Source: Candidatus Gastranaerophilales bacterium (GTDB lineage Bacteria > Cyanobacteriota > Vampirovibrionia > Gastranaerophilales > Gastranaerophilaceae). Taken from it: DNA of 64,000 bases. How positions within the stretch are numbered: position 1 is the stretch's first letter; each line of letters opens with the position of its first letter. Position numbers and translations under genes: made by a program. A model generated the notes under the pieces. That model did no database searches. It saw only the letters and a program-made list of their open reading frames with translations, and was not told the DNA's origin. This document shows, in pieces, positions 44,610 through 54,301 of this stretch. The stretch covers positions 62,001 to 126,000 of the forward strand of contig CALUPH010000005.1 in assembly GCA_944322615.1 (NCBI GenBank), written 5' to 3'.

Positions 44610-45149
44610 TTAATGAAACATACTAAACTCACAACCACAATATGTCTGACGGTAAAAATTTTCTTGTTTTGCAATTTGCATTGTCTTCAGAAAACCGTTT
44701 TCTTTTTTAAAATCAATATCTAAAAAAGTAAGTTCATATTTTTTAGCAAGTTCTTTTGCTATTTCAAAAATTACTTTTGAATTTTTATGAGGACTAACTG
44801 TCAAAGTAGTTGTAAAATATTCATATTCGAGTTTAAATGCCTTTAACACAGTATACAAGAGTCTATACTCAAAACATCTTGAACATCTTTTGCCTTTTTC
44901 AGGTTCATTTTCAAGACCTGCTATTGCATTGTACCAGTCTTCTGAATTTTGTTTTTCAATGATTAACTCAACATTTTTCTTTTTTGAATATTTCACCAAT
45001 TCATTAAGTCGTCTGTCAAACTCTTCTTGCGGAAAAATATTTGGATTAAAAAAATACAAAACAGGATTATAGCCCAATTCTCTTAATTTTTCTATTGGAT
45101 ATGCACTACAAACAGCACAACACGAATGAACTAAAACATTTTTAGTCAT
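44610..45149 (-). CDS. queH: Epoxyqueuosine reductase QueH
   Basis: 179 aa. It carries the QueH (formerly DUF208) cysteine set: H-S-C-C-A-V-C near the start, K-R-C-S-R-C-F-E-Y-R-L in the middle and Y-C-G-C-E-F-S at the end, binding a [4Fe-4S] cluster and a second iron. It performs the last step of queuosine synthesis in tRNA, replacing the cobalamin-dependent QueG. A cobalamin-free enzyme fits an anaerobe. Overlaps the VKOR-DsbA gene by 8 bases. Confidence 0.93.
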   Translation of the reverse strand: MTKNVLVHSCCAVCSAYPIEKLRELGYNPVLYFFNPNIFPQEEFDRRLNELVKYSKKKNVELIIEKQNSEDWYNAIAGLENEPEKGKRCSRCFEYRLLYTVLKAFKLEYEYFTTTLTVSPHKNSKVIFEIAKELAKKYELTFLDIDFKKENGFLKTMQIAKQENFYRQTYCGCEFSMFH

Positions 45150-46335
45150 GATACAACTTTTCTTTACCGCCTTGCTCTATAATGTATTTTTTAAATTCTC
45201 CATAAGAATCAATACCAATTTTCTTATTTACACCAATTATAAAAGTAGGTGTTCCTGTAATAGCCTGTGAATCAGCATATTTTATCATTTCTTGAATTTC
45301 ATTTTTGACTTGTTCACTGTTTGCATCTTCTTTAAGTTTTTTAATATCTAAATCCAGAAGTCTGGCTTCTTCTATAATTTCTTTTTCTGATTCAGGTGCT
45401 TCATTAAATAAAACATCGGCCATCTGCCAATATTTATTTTGTTTTGCAGCTGCAAGAGCATATTTGGCTTTTATACAAGATGTCTTATGACCATCAAATT
45501 TCATATTATGATTACACTCTTTTTCCAGAGGTATAATATGCTGAACAACTTTAACATTTTCAAATTCAGACACAATTCTATGCAAATATAATTGAGAGAA
45601 AAAGCAGCCTCCACAATTAAAATCCATATACTCATTAATTACAACATTTGCATCTTTTGGTCCCATTATATTTTTATCTACCTGGGAATCATATAATTTA
45701 AAATATTGTTCTAATTCATTTTTTTTCGCAATTTGCGGTGCAAAAATATTTGATACACTTGTATAAACCAAACAAGATAAGAATAATAAAAGAACTAAGA
45801 CAAACCAAAATACATTTCGTGGCTCTTTTAATGCAGAAATAAAGTCTGAAAAACTTGTCTTAATTTCATCAACTATTGATATCCCCTTATTTTTAGCTGC
45901 AATTGCAATTAATAAATTAACAAAATATGTCATAAAACAAAATATACAAATTGAATCAATTTTAAATACAGAAATAGATCCTAATACCATAGATACAGCG
46001 AAAGAAAAAATACCAATACAAAAAATATAAGAAGTCGGGTTCTTAAATACCTTTAGAAGTCCAAATCCCTTAATATTTTGCAATTTATCAACATATGTCA
46101 TAAACAAGAAAAATAAATATAATAAAACACCCCATAAAGACAATGGTACACCAAAAAACTGCGAATATGATGTTTTGGCTACACCATCACAATCCATTTT
46201 ATCACTTATTGCACAAATACTGGGAGTCGCATCTATTGCAAAATTTGCATTATAGTATACTACACAAAGTTCTATAGATAATGCTAATCCTATTAATGCT
46301 AATATTGTTATAATTATTCTTTTTGTCTTTGTCAT
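45142..46335 (-). CDS. VKOR-thioredoxin (DsbA-like) fusion, disulfide-forming enzyme
   Basis: 397 aa. Residues about 1-145 form a four-to-five-helix VKOR domain with C41, C49 and the active-site C130-I-F-C133. A further membrane helix (about 176-192) leads to a DsbA-type thioredoxin domain with C241-G-G-C244 and a T-G-T-P-T-F cis-proline loop; extra cysteines C-N-H ... T-S-C are in between. This fusion makes disulfides in exported proteins and passes the electrons to quinone; it is known in cyanobacteria and some other phyla. It would serve the cysteine-bearing exported VWA proteins here. Located between korB and queH. Confidence 0.88.
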   Translation of the reverse strand: MTKTKRIIITILALIGLALSIELCVVYYNANFAIDATPSICAISDKMDCDGVAKTSYSQFFGVPLSLWGVLLYLFFLFMTYVDKLQNIKGFGLLKVFKNPTSYIFCIGIFSFAVSMVLGSISVFKIDSICIFCFMTYFVNLLIAIAAKNKGISIVDEIKTSFSDFISALKEPRNVFWFVLVLLLFLSCLVYTSVSNIFAPQIAKKNELEQYFKLYDSQVDKNIMGPKDANVVINEYMDFNCGGCFFSQLYLHRIVSEFENVKVVQHIIPLEKECNHNMKFDGHKTSCIKAKYALAAAKQNKYWQMADVLFNEAPESEKEIIEEARLLDLDIKKLKEDANSEQVKNEIQEMIKYADSQAITGTPTFIIGVNKKIGIDSYGEFKKYIIEQGGKEKLYHD

Positions 46336-46344
46336 ATTACGTTC

Positions 46345-47190
46345 CTACTGAAATTGTTTCATTACATCTTTTACTGTATAGTTTTCAGAAATTTTCTCTT
46401 TTGCTATTTTTATAACTTCTTGGTATCTTTCTTCATAAGTTGGTCTTTCTGTCTTATAAAAGACTCCTGTATAAAGACCTTCAGGTGCAAATGCATATTT
46501 CATAGCATTTGCTCTGTCTTCAACATTATGATCAGATGGTAAATCTCTTACCAATTCTTTAATTTTCTCAAAAGAAGAAACTTTATTGTATTGAACACAA
46601 GGCGAAACTATATGTATGAATGAAAATCCTTTATGCTTTAATCCGCCAAGAATAAGTTCTTCTACCTGTTTTATATTTCCTGAATGACTTCTCGCTACAT
46701 AAGAAGCATTAAATGATAAAGCCATTAAAACAGGATTTAATCTATCTGCTGTCCAAGCATATGGATTACATTTTGTAATTGTACCTTGTCTTGATGTTGG
46801 AGAACATTGTCCTTTTGTTAATGCATATATTTCATTATCCATCATAATATATGTAATATTCGGATTTTTTCTTCCGGCATGAATTAAATGATTACCACCT
46901 ATACTTAAGCCATCACCATCACCACCAACAGCAATTACATTAATTTCAGGCTTTGCTTGTTTAAGTCCTATTGCAACCGGTAATGCTCTACCATGTATCG
47001 TATGAAAACCATATGTTGACATAAAGAAAGGAAATCTACTCGAACAACCAATACCGGAAACAATTGCCGTTTCATGTGTTTGATAGTTTAATTCTGCCAT
47101 TGCTTTCTTCAATGCCATTAATACTGCGTGGTTTCCACACCCGGGACACCAAGATGGTTTTACTCTACCTTTATAATCATTTGCTTCCAT
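46345..47190 (-). CDS. korB: 2-oxoacid:ferredoxin oxidoreductase beta subunit
   Basis: 281 aa. The TPP site is G-G-D-G-D-G-L-S-I-G-G-N-H-L-I-H-A-G-R, and iron-sulfur ligands lie in W-C-P-G-C-G-N-H near the start, with further cysteines G-I-G-C-S-S and P-C-V-Q-Y. It pairs with the next gene, KorA. Substrate is probably 2-oxoglutarate (KorAB type); pyruvate-acting or other 2-oxoacid types are less likely but cannot be excluded. Confidence 0.87.
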   Translation of the reverse strand: MEANDYKGRVKPSWCPGCGNHAVLMALKKAMAELNYQTHETAIVSGIGCSSRFPFFMSTYGFHTIHGRALPVAIGLKQAKPEINVIAVGGDGDGLSIGGNHLIHAGRKNPNITYIMMDNEIYALTKGQCSPTSRQGTITKCNPYAWTADRLNPVLMALSFNASYVARSHSGNIKQVEELILGGLKHKGFSFIHIVSPCVQYNKVSSFEKIKELVRDLPSDHNVEDRANAMKYAFAPEGLYTGVFYKTERPTYEERYQEVIKIAKEKISENYTVKDVMKQFQ

Positions 47191-47205
47191 ATTTTTTTCC
47201 TCTTA

Positions 47206-48996
47206 TTAAAAATGAGTATGTTTATTTGTAGAAAGTTGATTTTTTTCTTCTTGAAGTTTTGCAACTTTTTCTATTTCTTCAAAAATTTCTTCAGGAGTAA
47301 AAGGAGTTCCATCATACTTAAGGAATTCTAATACTTCCATTCCTTTGTTTATATGTGCACACCTTTCTACAATAGTAGATTTAAACTGGGCATTATAATT
47401 AGCCTCAACAACGATAACAACTTCTTTATTTTTTATAAAGCCTTTTATCCAGTCTGTTGGCAGAGGATACAAAGTTCTCGGATATAAAGCCTGAACTTTT
47501 ATACCCTTTTCAGCGGCCTTATCTATTGCTTCAAAGACAGGACCTGATGTTGAGCCCCAACTTATAATACCAATTGTAGCTTCATCATCACCATATGTTT
47601 TTGCCTTTGAAAATTGACCGGCTGCTGTTTCTAATTTTCTGAATCTTTTTTCTGTCATTTGTCTATGAACATTTGGATCAGGAGTCGGTGCATTAGCTTC
47701 TGTGTGCTCAAGACCTGTTATAACGTGTTCTCCAAATTTATCACCAGGACAAGTTATTGGAGATATACCGGTTTTGGTATCTTGATATCTATTATATACG
47801 TCACCTTCTTTTAAATCAGGTTTTTGTCTGTTAACAATTTTTATATTTTCTATATCAATTAAATCAACACATTCTCTTCTAGGACCAAGAGAAGCATCAG
47901 AAAGAATTATAACCGGAACCTGATATTGTTCTGCAAAATTAAATGCATTAATTGTCTGATAAAAGCAATCTGCAACGTCCATTGGTGCAAGAACAATTTT
48001 TGGACAATCACCGTGAGTACCATACATTGCAGCAAATAAATCACTCTGTTCTGTTTTTGTTGGAACCCCAGTACTTGGACCACATCTTTGAACATCTGCT
48101 ATTACAACAGGAAGTTCTGCCATTGATGCTAAACCTAAAGCCTCTTGCATCAAAGAAAATCCGGGACCTGAAGTTGCAGTCATCGATTTTACTCCGGCAT
48201 ATGAAGCTCCAAGAGCATAATTTATAGCTGCAATTTCATCTTCACATTGTATCATCTTACCGCCAAATTTGGGTAATTCTTTTGCGAGCCACTCCATTAT
48301 TTCAGTTGCAGGAGTGATAGGATATCCTGAAAAGAATCTGCAACCGGCTGTTAAAGCAGCTAAACCGATAGCTTCGTTACCGGACATTATTAATTTAGCA
48401 CCTGTTGATTTCATTTCTGCTTTATCATATGCATCTTTTCTTACAAGATTTTCTTCTACATACTTTAAACCTGCATTTAATGCTTTTTTATTTAAGTCAA
48501 TTATTTCTTGAGATTTTAATCTGTAACGTAATTCAATATCTTTTAAAATTTGCTCTTCTAAATGTAAATTATTCAATATTGCAACAACAACTCCCAATGC
48601 AACCATATTTCTTGAACGTTCACTGTTGATTGACTTTGCAATTGATGCCAAAGGAATAGAATAAGCAATTATATCTTTTCTTTCAATCTTTAAATCTTGA
48701 ACTAAATCACTGTCATATATTAAGATTCCGTTTGGGGTCATTGTTTTTATACATTCATATATTGTATCTTCATCAAGACTAACGAGAATATCAGTACTAC
48801 CTGTTGCAGTTAAAGCTTTATGTTCACTTATTCTTAAAGTATAGTAGCATTTCCCGTCACCTCTTATTTCAGATGGAAAAGCTCTATATGTTGTAACATA
48901 ATAACCTTTTCTTGCTGTCGCATATGATAAAATATCGCCTGAACTAATAATACCTTGCCCAGAAGTACCAGTTATTTTGATTTTTAAATCTTTCAT
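47206..48996 (-). CDS. korA: 2-oxoacid:ferredoxin oxidoreductase, fused gamma-alpha subunit
   Basis: 596 aa. The N-terminal 170 residues are the gamma domain (I-T-G-T-S-G-Q-G-I-I-S-S-G), followed by the alpha domain from about 195 (G-N-E-A-I-G-L-A-A-L-T-A-G-C-R-F-F-S-G-Y-P-I-T-P-A-T-E). The latter ends with the domain II segment. A gamma-alpha fusion is usual in the KorA type of bacteria such as Magnetococcus and Clostridia-like anaerobes. With KorB it oxidises 2-oxoglutarate (or related 2-oxoacid) with CoA and reduces ferredoxin, supplying the hydrogenase. Confidence 0.88.
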   Translation of the reverse strand: MKDLKIKITGTSGQGIISSGDILSYATARKGYYVTTYRAFPSEIRGDGKCYYTLRISEHKALTATGSTDILVSLDEDTIYECIKTMTPNGILIYDSDLVQDLKIERKDIIAYSIPLASIAKSINSERSRNMVALGVVVAILNNLHLEEQILKDIELRYRLKSQEIIDLNKKALNAGLKYVEENLVRKDAYDKAEMKSTGAKLIMSGNEAIGLAALTAGCRFFSGYPITPATEIMEWLAKELPKFGGKMIQCEDEIAAINYALGASYAGVKSMTATSGPGFSLMQEALGLASMAELPVVIADVQRCGPSTGVPTKTEQSDLFAAMYGTHGDCPKIVLAPMDVADCFYQTINAFNFAEQYQVPVIILSDASLGPRRECVDLIDIENIKIVNRQKPDLKEGDVYNRYQDTKTGISPITCPGDKFGEHVITGLEHTEANAPTPDPNVHRQMTEKRFRKLETAAGQFSKAKTYGDDEATIGIISWGSTSGPVFEAIDKAAEKGIKVQALYPRTLYPLPTDWIKGFIKNKEVVIVVEANYNAQFKSTIVERCAHINKGMEVLEFLKYDGTPFTPEEIFEEIEKVAKLQEEKNQLSTNKHTHF

Positions 48997-49081
48997 GATA
49001 CTTATATCCTCCCAGAATCATTTTATTACTAAATTACGAAAAATAAATTAAAAAGCCTTTTAAAATTAGCATTTTTTAATT

Positions 49082-50263
49082 TTATATTTCTTTTAGAGCT
49101 TCAGATAAACGCATTATACCTTCTTTTATAGTCTCAGAATCAGCATTTGTGTAATTTAGTCTTAAAGTATTTACTTTGTCAGGATTTACATAGAAAGGAT
49201 GTCCCGGAACAAATGCAACTTTTTTATTAATTGCTTTATCAAATAGAGTAAGAACATCTTTTCCTTCTTCTAAAGTTACCCAAGTAAACATACCGCCTTT
49301 AGGATAAGTAAATTTAACTGTTTTTGGGAAATATTCTTCCATTGCACCTGTCATTGCTTTTGCTTGAGATTTGTACAAAGCTTTAATTTTTTCAATGTGT
49401 TTATCTAAATCATTGTTATAAAGATAATCAGAAATCAAATACTGTCCAAATATATTTGAGTGTAAATCAGATGCTTGTTTCGCTGTTTCTAATTCTTTTA
49501 TAATTTCTTTATGTGCGATAATATAACCTAACCTCATGCCTGGAGTTACAATTTTAGAAAATGAACCCAAATAAATATTTTTATCAGATTGATTCATACC
49601 TATATAAGGTATTCTTTCATTATCTTCAAATCTCAATTCTCCATATGGGTCATCCTGAATCAAAATCATATCTTCATCTTTGATACATTCAAAAACTTTT
49701 TCTCTGTTTTCCTTTGTATAAGTCAAACCAGTAGGATTCTGAAAATTAGGAATTAAATAAGCTACTTTGGGTTTATGTAATTTAAGAGTATTTTTTAAGT
49801 CTTCAATGTCTAAGCCATCTTCATTTAATTTTGTTGTGACAAAATTTGCTTTAAATAAGCAAAATGATTGTAATAATCCAAGATAAGAAGGTTTTTCAAC
49901 CATAACATTGTCACCTTCATTAACAAAAACTTTTCCTATTAAATCAAGAGCTTGCTGTGATCCTGTGGTAATAATTACATTATCAATTGTAATATTCATT
50001 CCCCAAAGTTTTTTATATCTATCTACTATATATTGCCTTAAACTGTCTAATCCTAGTGTAGTTGAATATTGATATATCTTAGAACCATATTTATCTGCAA
50101 TTCTGTTCATTGATATTTTTAATTCTTCCTGCGGAAAAGAAATAGGATTTGGAAGCCCTCCTGCAAATGATATAATATCAGGACTCTGTGTGACTTTTAA
50201 AATTTCTCTGATGAAAGATGAAGGAGTATTTTTAATTCTTTCAGAATAAAATTTTTCAAACAT
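49082..50263 (-). CDS. PLP-dependent aminotransferase, class I/II (LysN/2-aminoadipate type)
   Basis: 393 aa. It begins with the subgroup hallmark I-I-S-F-A-G-G-L-P-N-P and has P-N-F-Q-N-P-T-G, Q-D-D-P-Y-G-E-L-R-F and the PLP lysine in L-G-S-F-S-K-I-V-T-P-G-M-R-L-G-Y. The C-terminal arginine is in L-R-L-N-Y. Relatives include 2-aminoadipate, valine-pyruvate and aromatic aminotransferases; the substrate is not certain. No DNA-binding domain is attached, so it is not a MocR regulator. Next to the EamA exporter gene, which could export an amino acid. Confidence 0.85.
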   Translation of the reverse strand: MFEKFYSERIKNTPSSFIREILKVTQSPDIISFAGGLPNPISFPQEELKISMNRIADKYGSKIYQYSTTLGLDSLRQYIVDRYKKLWGMNITIDNVIITTGSQQALDLIGKVFVNEGDNVMVEKPSYLGLLQSFCLFKANFVTTKLNEDGLDIEDLKNTLKLHKPKVAYLIPNFQNPTGLTYTKENREKVFECIKDEDMILIQDDPYGELRFEDNERIPYIGMNQSDKNIYLGSFSKIVTPGMRLGYIIAHKEIIKELETAKQASDLHSNIFGQYLISDYLYNNDLDKHIEKIKALYKSQAKAMTGAMEEYFPKTVKFTYPKGGMFTWVTLEEGKDVLTLFDKAINKKVAFVPGHPFYVNPDKVNTLRLNYTNADSETIKEGIMRLSEALKEI

Positions 50264-50329
50264 TGGCTATTCCTTATTCACAGTGTAATATTTAGTTTTA
50301 TATTATACCAAATTTCTAATGTTGTAAAA

Positions 50330-51208
50330 TTATTTTTTCTTTCTGAGAATAATTAAAATAACACCTGTTAAAATTAATACTATACCAATAATTATTCTTG
50401 TTGTAAGAACTTCATGAAATAAAAGTACTCCAAAAAATATCGCGGTTAAAGGCTCTAACGCCCCAAGTATTGCTGTATATGTAGAACCAATCAATTTTAT
50501 TGCAACATTAGTTGCTTCTATTGAAATGATTGTAGGAAATATTGCTAATCCTATTACGTTTAGCCACAACATAGGGGAATTTATAACTTGCAATTGTGTA
50601 CAGAAATTCAAATTATATATAAAAATCGGAAGACTAAACAAAATAACAAAAAATGTCATTTTCTCTGATGGAATTGTTCTTACTCCTTTTATTTTCTTTA
50701 CAGAAACTATATAGAGCGCATAAAATAACGCTGAAGTTAATATATACATAATTCCGGTAGTATTTAATTTTTGGTCTAATTTTCCGTTATATAAAAGAAT
50801 AATACCTATAGAAGTTAGAAACAGGGCAGAAATAGTTGTTTTCGTTACTTTTTCCTTGAAAAATAAAGACATAATTAATGCTACAAAAATCGGATAAATA
50901 AACAATATTGTACAAGCAACACCTGAATCAATATATTTAAACGCATTAAATAATGTTATTGATGAACCCGCAAATAATATAGAAAGTACTATTAACGGTA
51001 TAATGTCCTTAAATGATATTTTTAATGAAACTTTTTTTATAAATTTCAATAAAATATAGTAAATAATCAACGCGAGAGAATATCTATAAAACAACACTGA
51101 ATTGACACTGATTCCTGCAGAATACAAAGGAAGTGCAAACAATGGGTTTGTTCCATAGCTTGTAGATGCAACTATTCCAAATATTGTTCCTATAAATTTT
51201 CGGCTCAT
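50330..51208 (-). CDS. EamA/DMT family transporter
   Basis: 292 aa, ten transmembrane helices in two EamA repeats (about 1-140 and 150-290). The N-terminal half has the S-Y-G-T-N-P-L-F and Y-R-Y-S-L pattern, the second half G-A-L-E-P-L-T-A-I-F-F-G and the closing G-I-V-L-I-L-T-G-V. Such proteins export amino acids and other metabolites (RhaT/YdcZ/YddG-like). Substrate is unknown. Ends with a basic R-K-K-K tail. Confidence 0.87.
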   Translation of the reverse strand: MSRKFIGTIFGIVASTSYGTNPLFALPLYSAGISVNSVLFYRYSLALIIYYILLKFIKKVSLKISFKDIIPLIVLSILFAGSSITLFNAFKYIDSGVACTILFIYPIFVALIMSLFFKEKVTKTTISALFLTSIGIILLYNGKLDQKLNTTGIMYILTSALFYALYIVSVKKIKGVRTIPSEKMTFFVILFSLPIFIYNLNFCTQLQVINSPMLWLNVIGLAIFPTIISIEATNVAIKLIGSTYTAILGALEPLTAIFFGVLLFHEVLTTRIIIGIVLILTGVILIILRKKK

Positions 51209-51283
51209 TTAAAATATATCTCCCTAAAGCAAAAGTTAACTTAAAAGAATGTATAAATCAATATCTTTTGGTAAAATAAATTT

Positions 51284-51922
51284 ATGATTAGAAATTTCAA
51301 AGAAATAATTAAAAATATAAAAGAAATGAATCTGCCATACACTCAATTTGTGCAGTTTATGGAAGATATTCACGATCCTTTTATTGTTTTAATTGCGTGT
51401 ATATTATCTTTAAGAACTAATGACAGAACAACATATCCTGCAACAATGAGGATGCTTGAATTAGGGAAAACACCAAAAGACTTTCTAAGTGTAAAACTGG
51501 AAGACTTAGAAAAAGCAATATATCCTGTTGGTTTTTATAAAAATAAAGCAAAACAAATTTTAGATATTGCCAGTGAACTTTATTATAACTATAATTCGAC
51601 AGTACCTACAGACATAGAAGAGCTCATAAAATTTAAAGGTGTTGGAAGAAAAACTGCAAATCTGGTTCAGTCCAAAGGCTATAATTTGCCAAGCATATGT
51701 GTTGATGTTCACGTACACAGAATTTCAAATAGACTTGGAATTGTTTCTACTAAAGAACCTGAAGATACAGAGTTTGCTTTAAAAGAAAATTTACCCAAAG
51801 AACTTTGGTCAGATATTAATACACTATTTGTAACACTTGGTCAAAATGTATGTAAACCTACAAAACCTAACTGTGGTATTTGTAAATTACAAAAATATTG
51901 TAATTTCTATAAAAACAAATAA
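51284..51922 (+). CDS. nth: Endonuclease III (DNA glycosylase/AP lyase)
   Basis: 212 aa. The helix-hairpin-helix is L-I-K-F-K-G-V-G-R-K-T-A with catalytic K123; the catalytic aspartate is D141 in V-D-V-H-V-H-R. The [4Fe-4S] loop is C-x6-C-x2-C-x5-C at the end (C-K-P-T-K-P-N-C-G-I-C, then C). In the DNA-contact loop the usual S-A-Q-A-T-D is replaced by S-L-R-T-N-D, seen in a minority of Nth proteins. It removes oxidised pyrimidines. It converges directly (no gap) with the next gene. Confidence 0.93.
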   Translation: MIRNFKEIIKNIKEMNLPYTQFVQFMEDIHDPFIVLIACILSLRTNDRTTYPATMRMLELGKTPKDFLSVKLEDLEKAIYPVGFYKNKAKQILDIASELYYNYNSTVPTDIEELIKFKGVGRKTANLVQSKGYNLPSICVDVHVHRISNRLGIVSTKEPEDTEFALKENLPKELWSDINTLFVTLGQNVCKPTKPNCGICKLQKYCNFYKNK

Positions 51923-52930
51923 TTATTCTTTATTTAAACTTTTTGAGAAATAATCAAGCCCAGGTTCTACAGTCTTTTTAATGACAATATGCTCAACAAA
52001 ATTATCAATTGGTTTTAGAAGAAGTGCTAATGCTATAAAACCACCAACTGTTTTAATCATCTTGTTCTTAAATATTTGAGTATGATGATATTCTTTTAAT
52101 ATACTTTTTGCAGCCTTACCTAAATATCTATCCTGAGGATATATTTTTTTATATTCATTTTGTATATCTAAAAATTTTTTAAACAGTTTATTTGACAATT
52201 GTTTAGGCTTTTCATTGTTCATTAACTTTTCTCGCATTTCCAAAACACTCAATGCTTGTTTTTCAGAAAATTCACTCAACTTTTGAGGATTTGCAAATGC
52301 AATAGAATCAAAATTTTTTAATGGATTAACAACTTTTAATATTTTCTTAGCTCTTGGCAATGCCCTGAAATCACCATGCAAGTCACTTGCCATTGTTGAT
52401 ATTGCGTCTTTAAAACCATCAACATATGGTGTAGGATTATTTTCAAAAGTATGCAAACTTTTGGATTGCATATATGATAATGATTTTTCTATAACAGTTT
52501 GTTTATTCTTTATAGAAAGACCGGATTTAGAAGCAAGACCCAATGAAGAAAAAATCTTTTGACCGGTTTTTACAGCGGCAGTAGGAAGAACAACACTTGC
52601 CATTGCTTGGAAAATTGCTTCTTTTAATCCTCTTCTTTTACTCGGAGCATATTGTGTTTCGTCGTTCTTATATTTGTCATAAATGTCGGCACCAAAATAC
52701 ATTAAAGCAGGAACCCACAATGCAGTACCTAATTTAGGAGAAATACCACTAACTACTGCACCTAATTCATTTGAATATGCAAGACCTTTCAACGGCCATT
52801 TTCTTAATGGATCATTATATTCTCTTTTATCATTTTCTTTAAAAGAATTTCTTATATTCTTTTCTGATGAATTAATAATCGGCTTTGTATATATATCAAC
52901 TAAATTCATTAAAAACTCTCTACTCGACAA
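51923..52930 (-). CDS. Unknown membrane-associated protein, lineage-type
   Basis: 335 aa. A soluble Asn/Ser/Lys-rich N-terminus lacks an S-F-x-G motif, although R-N-S-F-K-E-N is similar. Hydrophobic segments are near 58-80, 108-124 and 288-308. The charged part between includes D-L-H-G-D-F-R and several K-K-x-L helices. It resembles the 460-aa protein at 33421-34803 in build (Ala/Leu-rich membrane helices, K-rich linkers, P-x-x-T-A-V-K). I know no named family. It is the last gene of the long lgt operon; a role in the envelope is a guess. Confidence 0.55.
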   Translation of the reverse strand: MSSREFLMNLVDIYTKPIINSSEKNIRNSFKENDKREYNDPLRKWPLKGLAYSNELGAVVSGISPKLGTALWVPALMYFGADIYDKYKNDETQYAPSKRRGLKEAIFQAMASVVLPTAAVKTGQKIFSSLGLASKSGLSIKNKQTVIEKSLSYMQSKSLHTFENNPTPYVDGFKDAISTMASDLHGDFRALPRAKKILKVVNPLKNFDSIAFANPQKLSEFSEKQALSVLEMREKLMNNEKPKQLSNKLFKKFLDIQNEYKKIYPQDRYLGKAAKSILKEYHHTQIFKNKMIKTVGGFIALALLLKPIDNFVEHIVIKKTVEPGLDYFSKSLNKE

Positions 52931-52995
52931 CTATAAACATGCTAGTGTATGTTTATACAAACATTAAACAAAAATTTATTTGTCATACAAAAATA

Positions 52996-54300
52996 CTATT
53001 TTTGCATACAACAATTTTTATATTTTTTACCGCTTCCGCAAGGGCATTTATCATTTCTACCCACGTTTGAATAATCAATACCTTCTTTTGGTTTTATTTC
53101 TTCTTTGTGAGATACAACATTCATCATTTGTTCAAATATCTTTGAAGCGTATAAAACACTTGCTGAAGAATATATTTTTTTATCAATTGAATCAGGTTTA
53201 TAATAACTCAGTAAAGAATCAATTGTATAAGAAGTTTCTAAAATTTGGTTTATTCTATCTAAAAAATTTCCATATTTAGCAGCAACTCTTCTAATAATGT
53301 TTGCAGGCACTTTATCATTTTCCATAAAGTTTTTTATACAATCTTTATATCCTTGAACTGATTTATAATCATCTGCCTCAAAAATTTTACAAAATGTTTG
53401 ATAAAAAGGTATAACAAATAATGCAAGTTCTTTGTCATAAATAATACCAATATCATATGTAGAAGAATGAGATGAAAAACCTTCTAACGACTTTTCCATA
53501 AAATCAGAATATGAGTTTTTAAAATCTGATACTGTAAAGTATCTGTTATTTTCAACTTGTTTTATATTTTCTGAAATTTGCTCTTTTGAAGGTAATTCAT
53601 CAGTATCACAGTATAAATTAAACATATTTATCAAATTATCAGCATAAAGATTTGTAGTAATAATTTCATCTGTTTCAAAACAATTTATAAATTTTTGCCC
53701 AAAACTTTTAACCAAAGATTCAATTTGCTCTTGTTTTTTGGGATTTTGCTCATAAGCATCTTCAGGTTTTTCGATTATTTTGGCAATTGCATATTTATAT
53801 ACTTCTTCCTTATTTATGCTTGAAATTACATTAGATATTTCTAAAAGATAAAATTCTTGATTCATAGGAAAAATTCTGCAAAGTGCAAATTGTCCAGGAG
53901 TAATTCCTCTAAAATTATTCATTTTTACCAAGGACAATACTTTGTACATTTTTTCATTTACCAAATTATATAATTCAAAACCATTGCTTAGCACTCTTCT
54001 GATTTCAAATACAGATGCAAAGGAATGTGAAAGATTTTCTAAAATTTCTTTTTCTGTACTTGTTAAATCTGTATTTTTTTCTTCAAATAATTCAATTATT
54101 GTTTTTCTTGCTTCCGTTAATCGTCTTTCAAATATATAAGGAATAAGAAGAACTTGAATTCTGCTTGCATCTGCATTTTTAGCAGATAAAGTTGCAAGAT
54201 ATTCATCAAAATCAGGTTTTACTATTTCATCTGACAATACAAAGTTCATTACTTTTGTTATTGTATCTGATATTATTGCTAATTTTTCTATTACTGACAT
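52996..54300 (-). CDS. SEC-C motif protein, unknown
   Basis: 434 aa with a helical body and a C-terminal SEC-C zinc motif (N-D-K-C-P-C-G-S-G-K-K-Y-K-N-C-C). SEC-C, first seen at the end of SecA, binds zinc and interacts with SecB or ribosomes. In proteins like this it is usually attached to unknown helical domains. The body has no motif I recognise. It may be a ribosome- or client-binding factor. It begins 1 base after the pgeF stop, in the lgt-upp operon. Confidence 0.75.
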   Translation of the reverse strand: MSVIEKLAIISDTITKVMNFVLSDEIVKPDFDEYLATLSAKNADASRIQVLLIPYIFERRLTEARKTIIELFEEKNTDLTSTEKEILENLSHSFASVFEIRRVLSNGFELYNLVNEKMYKVLSLVKMNNFRGITPGQFALCRIFPMNQEFYLLEISNVISSINKEEVYKYAIAKIIEKPEDAYEQNPKKQEQIESLVKSFGQKFINCFETDEIITTNLYADNLINMFNLYCDTDELPSKEQISENIKQVENNRYFTVSDFKNSYSDFMEKSLEGFSSHSSTYDIGIIYDKELALFVIPFYQTFCKIFEADDYKSVQGYKDCIKNFMENDKVPANIIRRVAAKYGNFLDRINQILETSYTIDSLLSYYKPDSIDKKIYSSASVLYASKIFEQMMNVVSHKEEIKPKEGIDYSNVGRNDKCPCGSGKKYKNCCMQK

Positions 54301-54301
54301 T

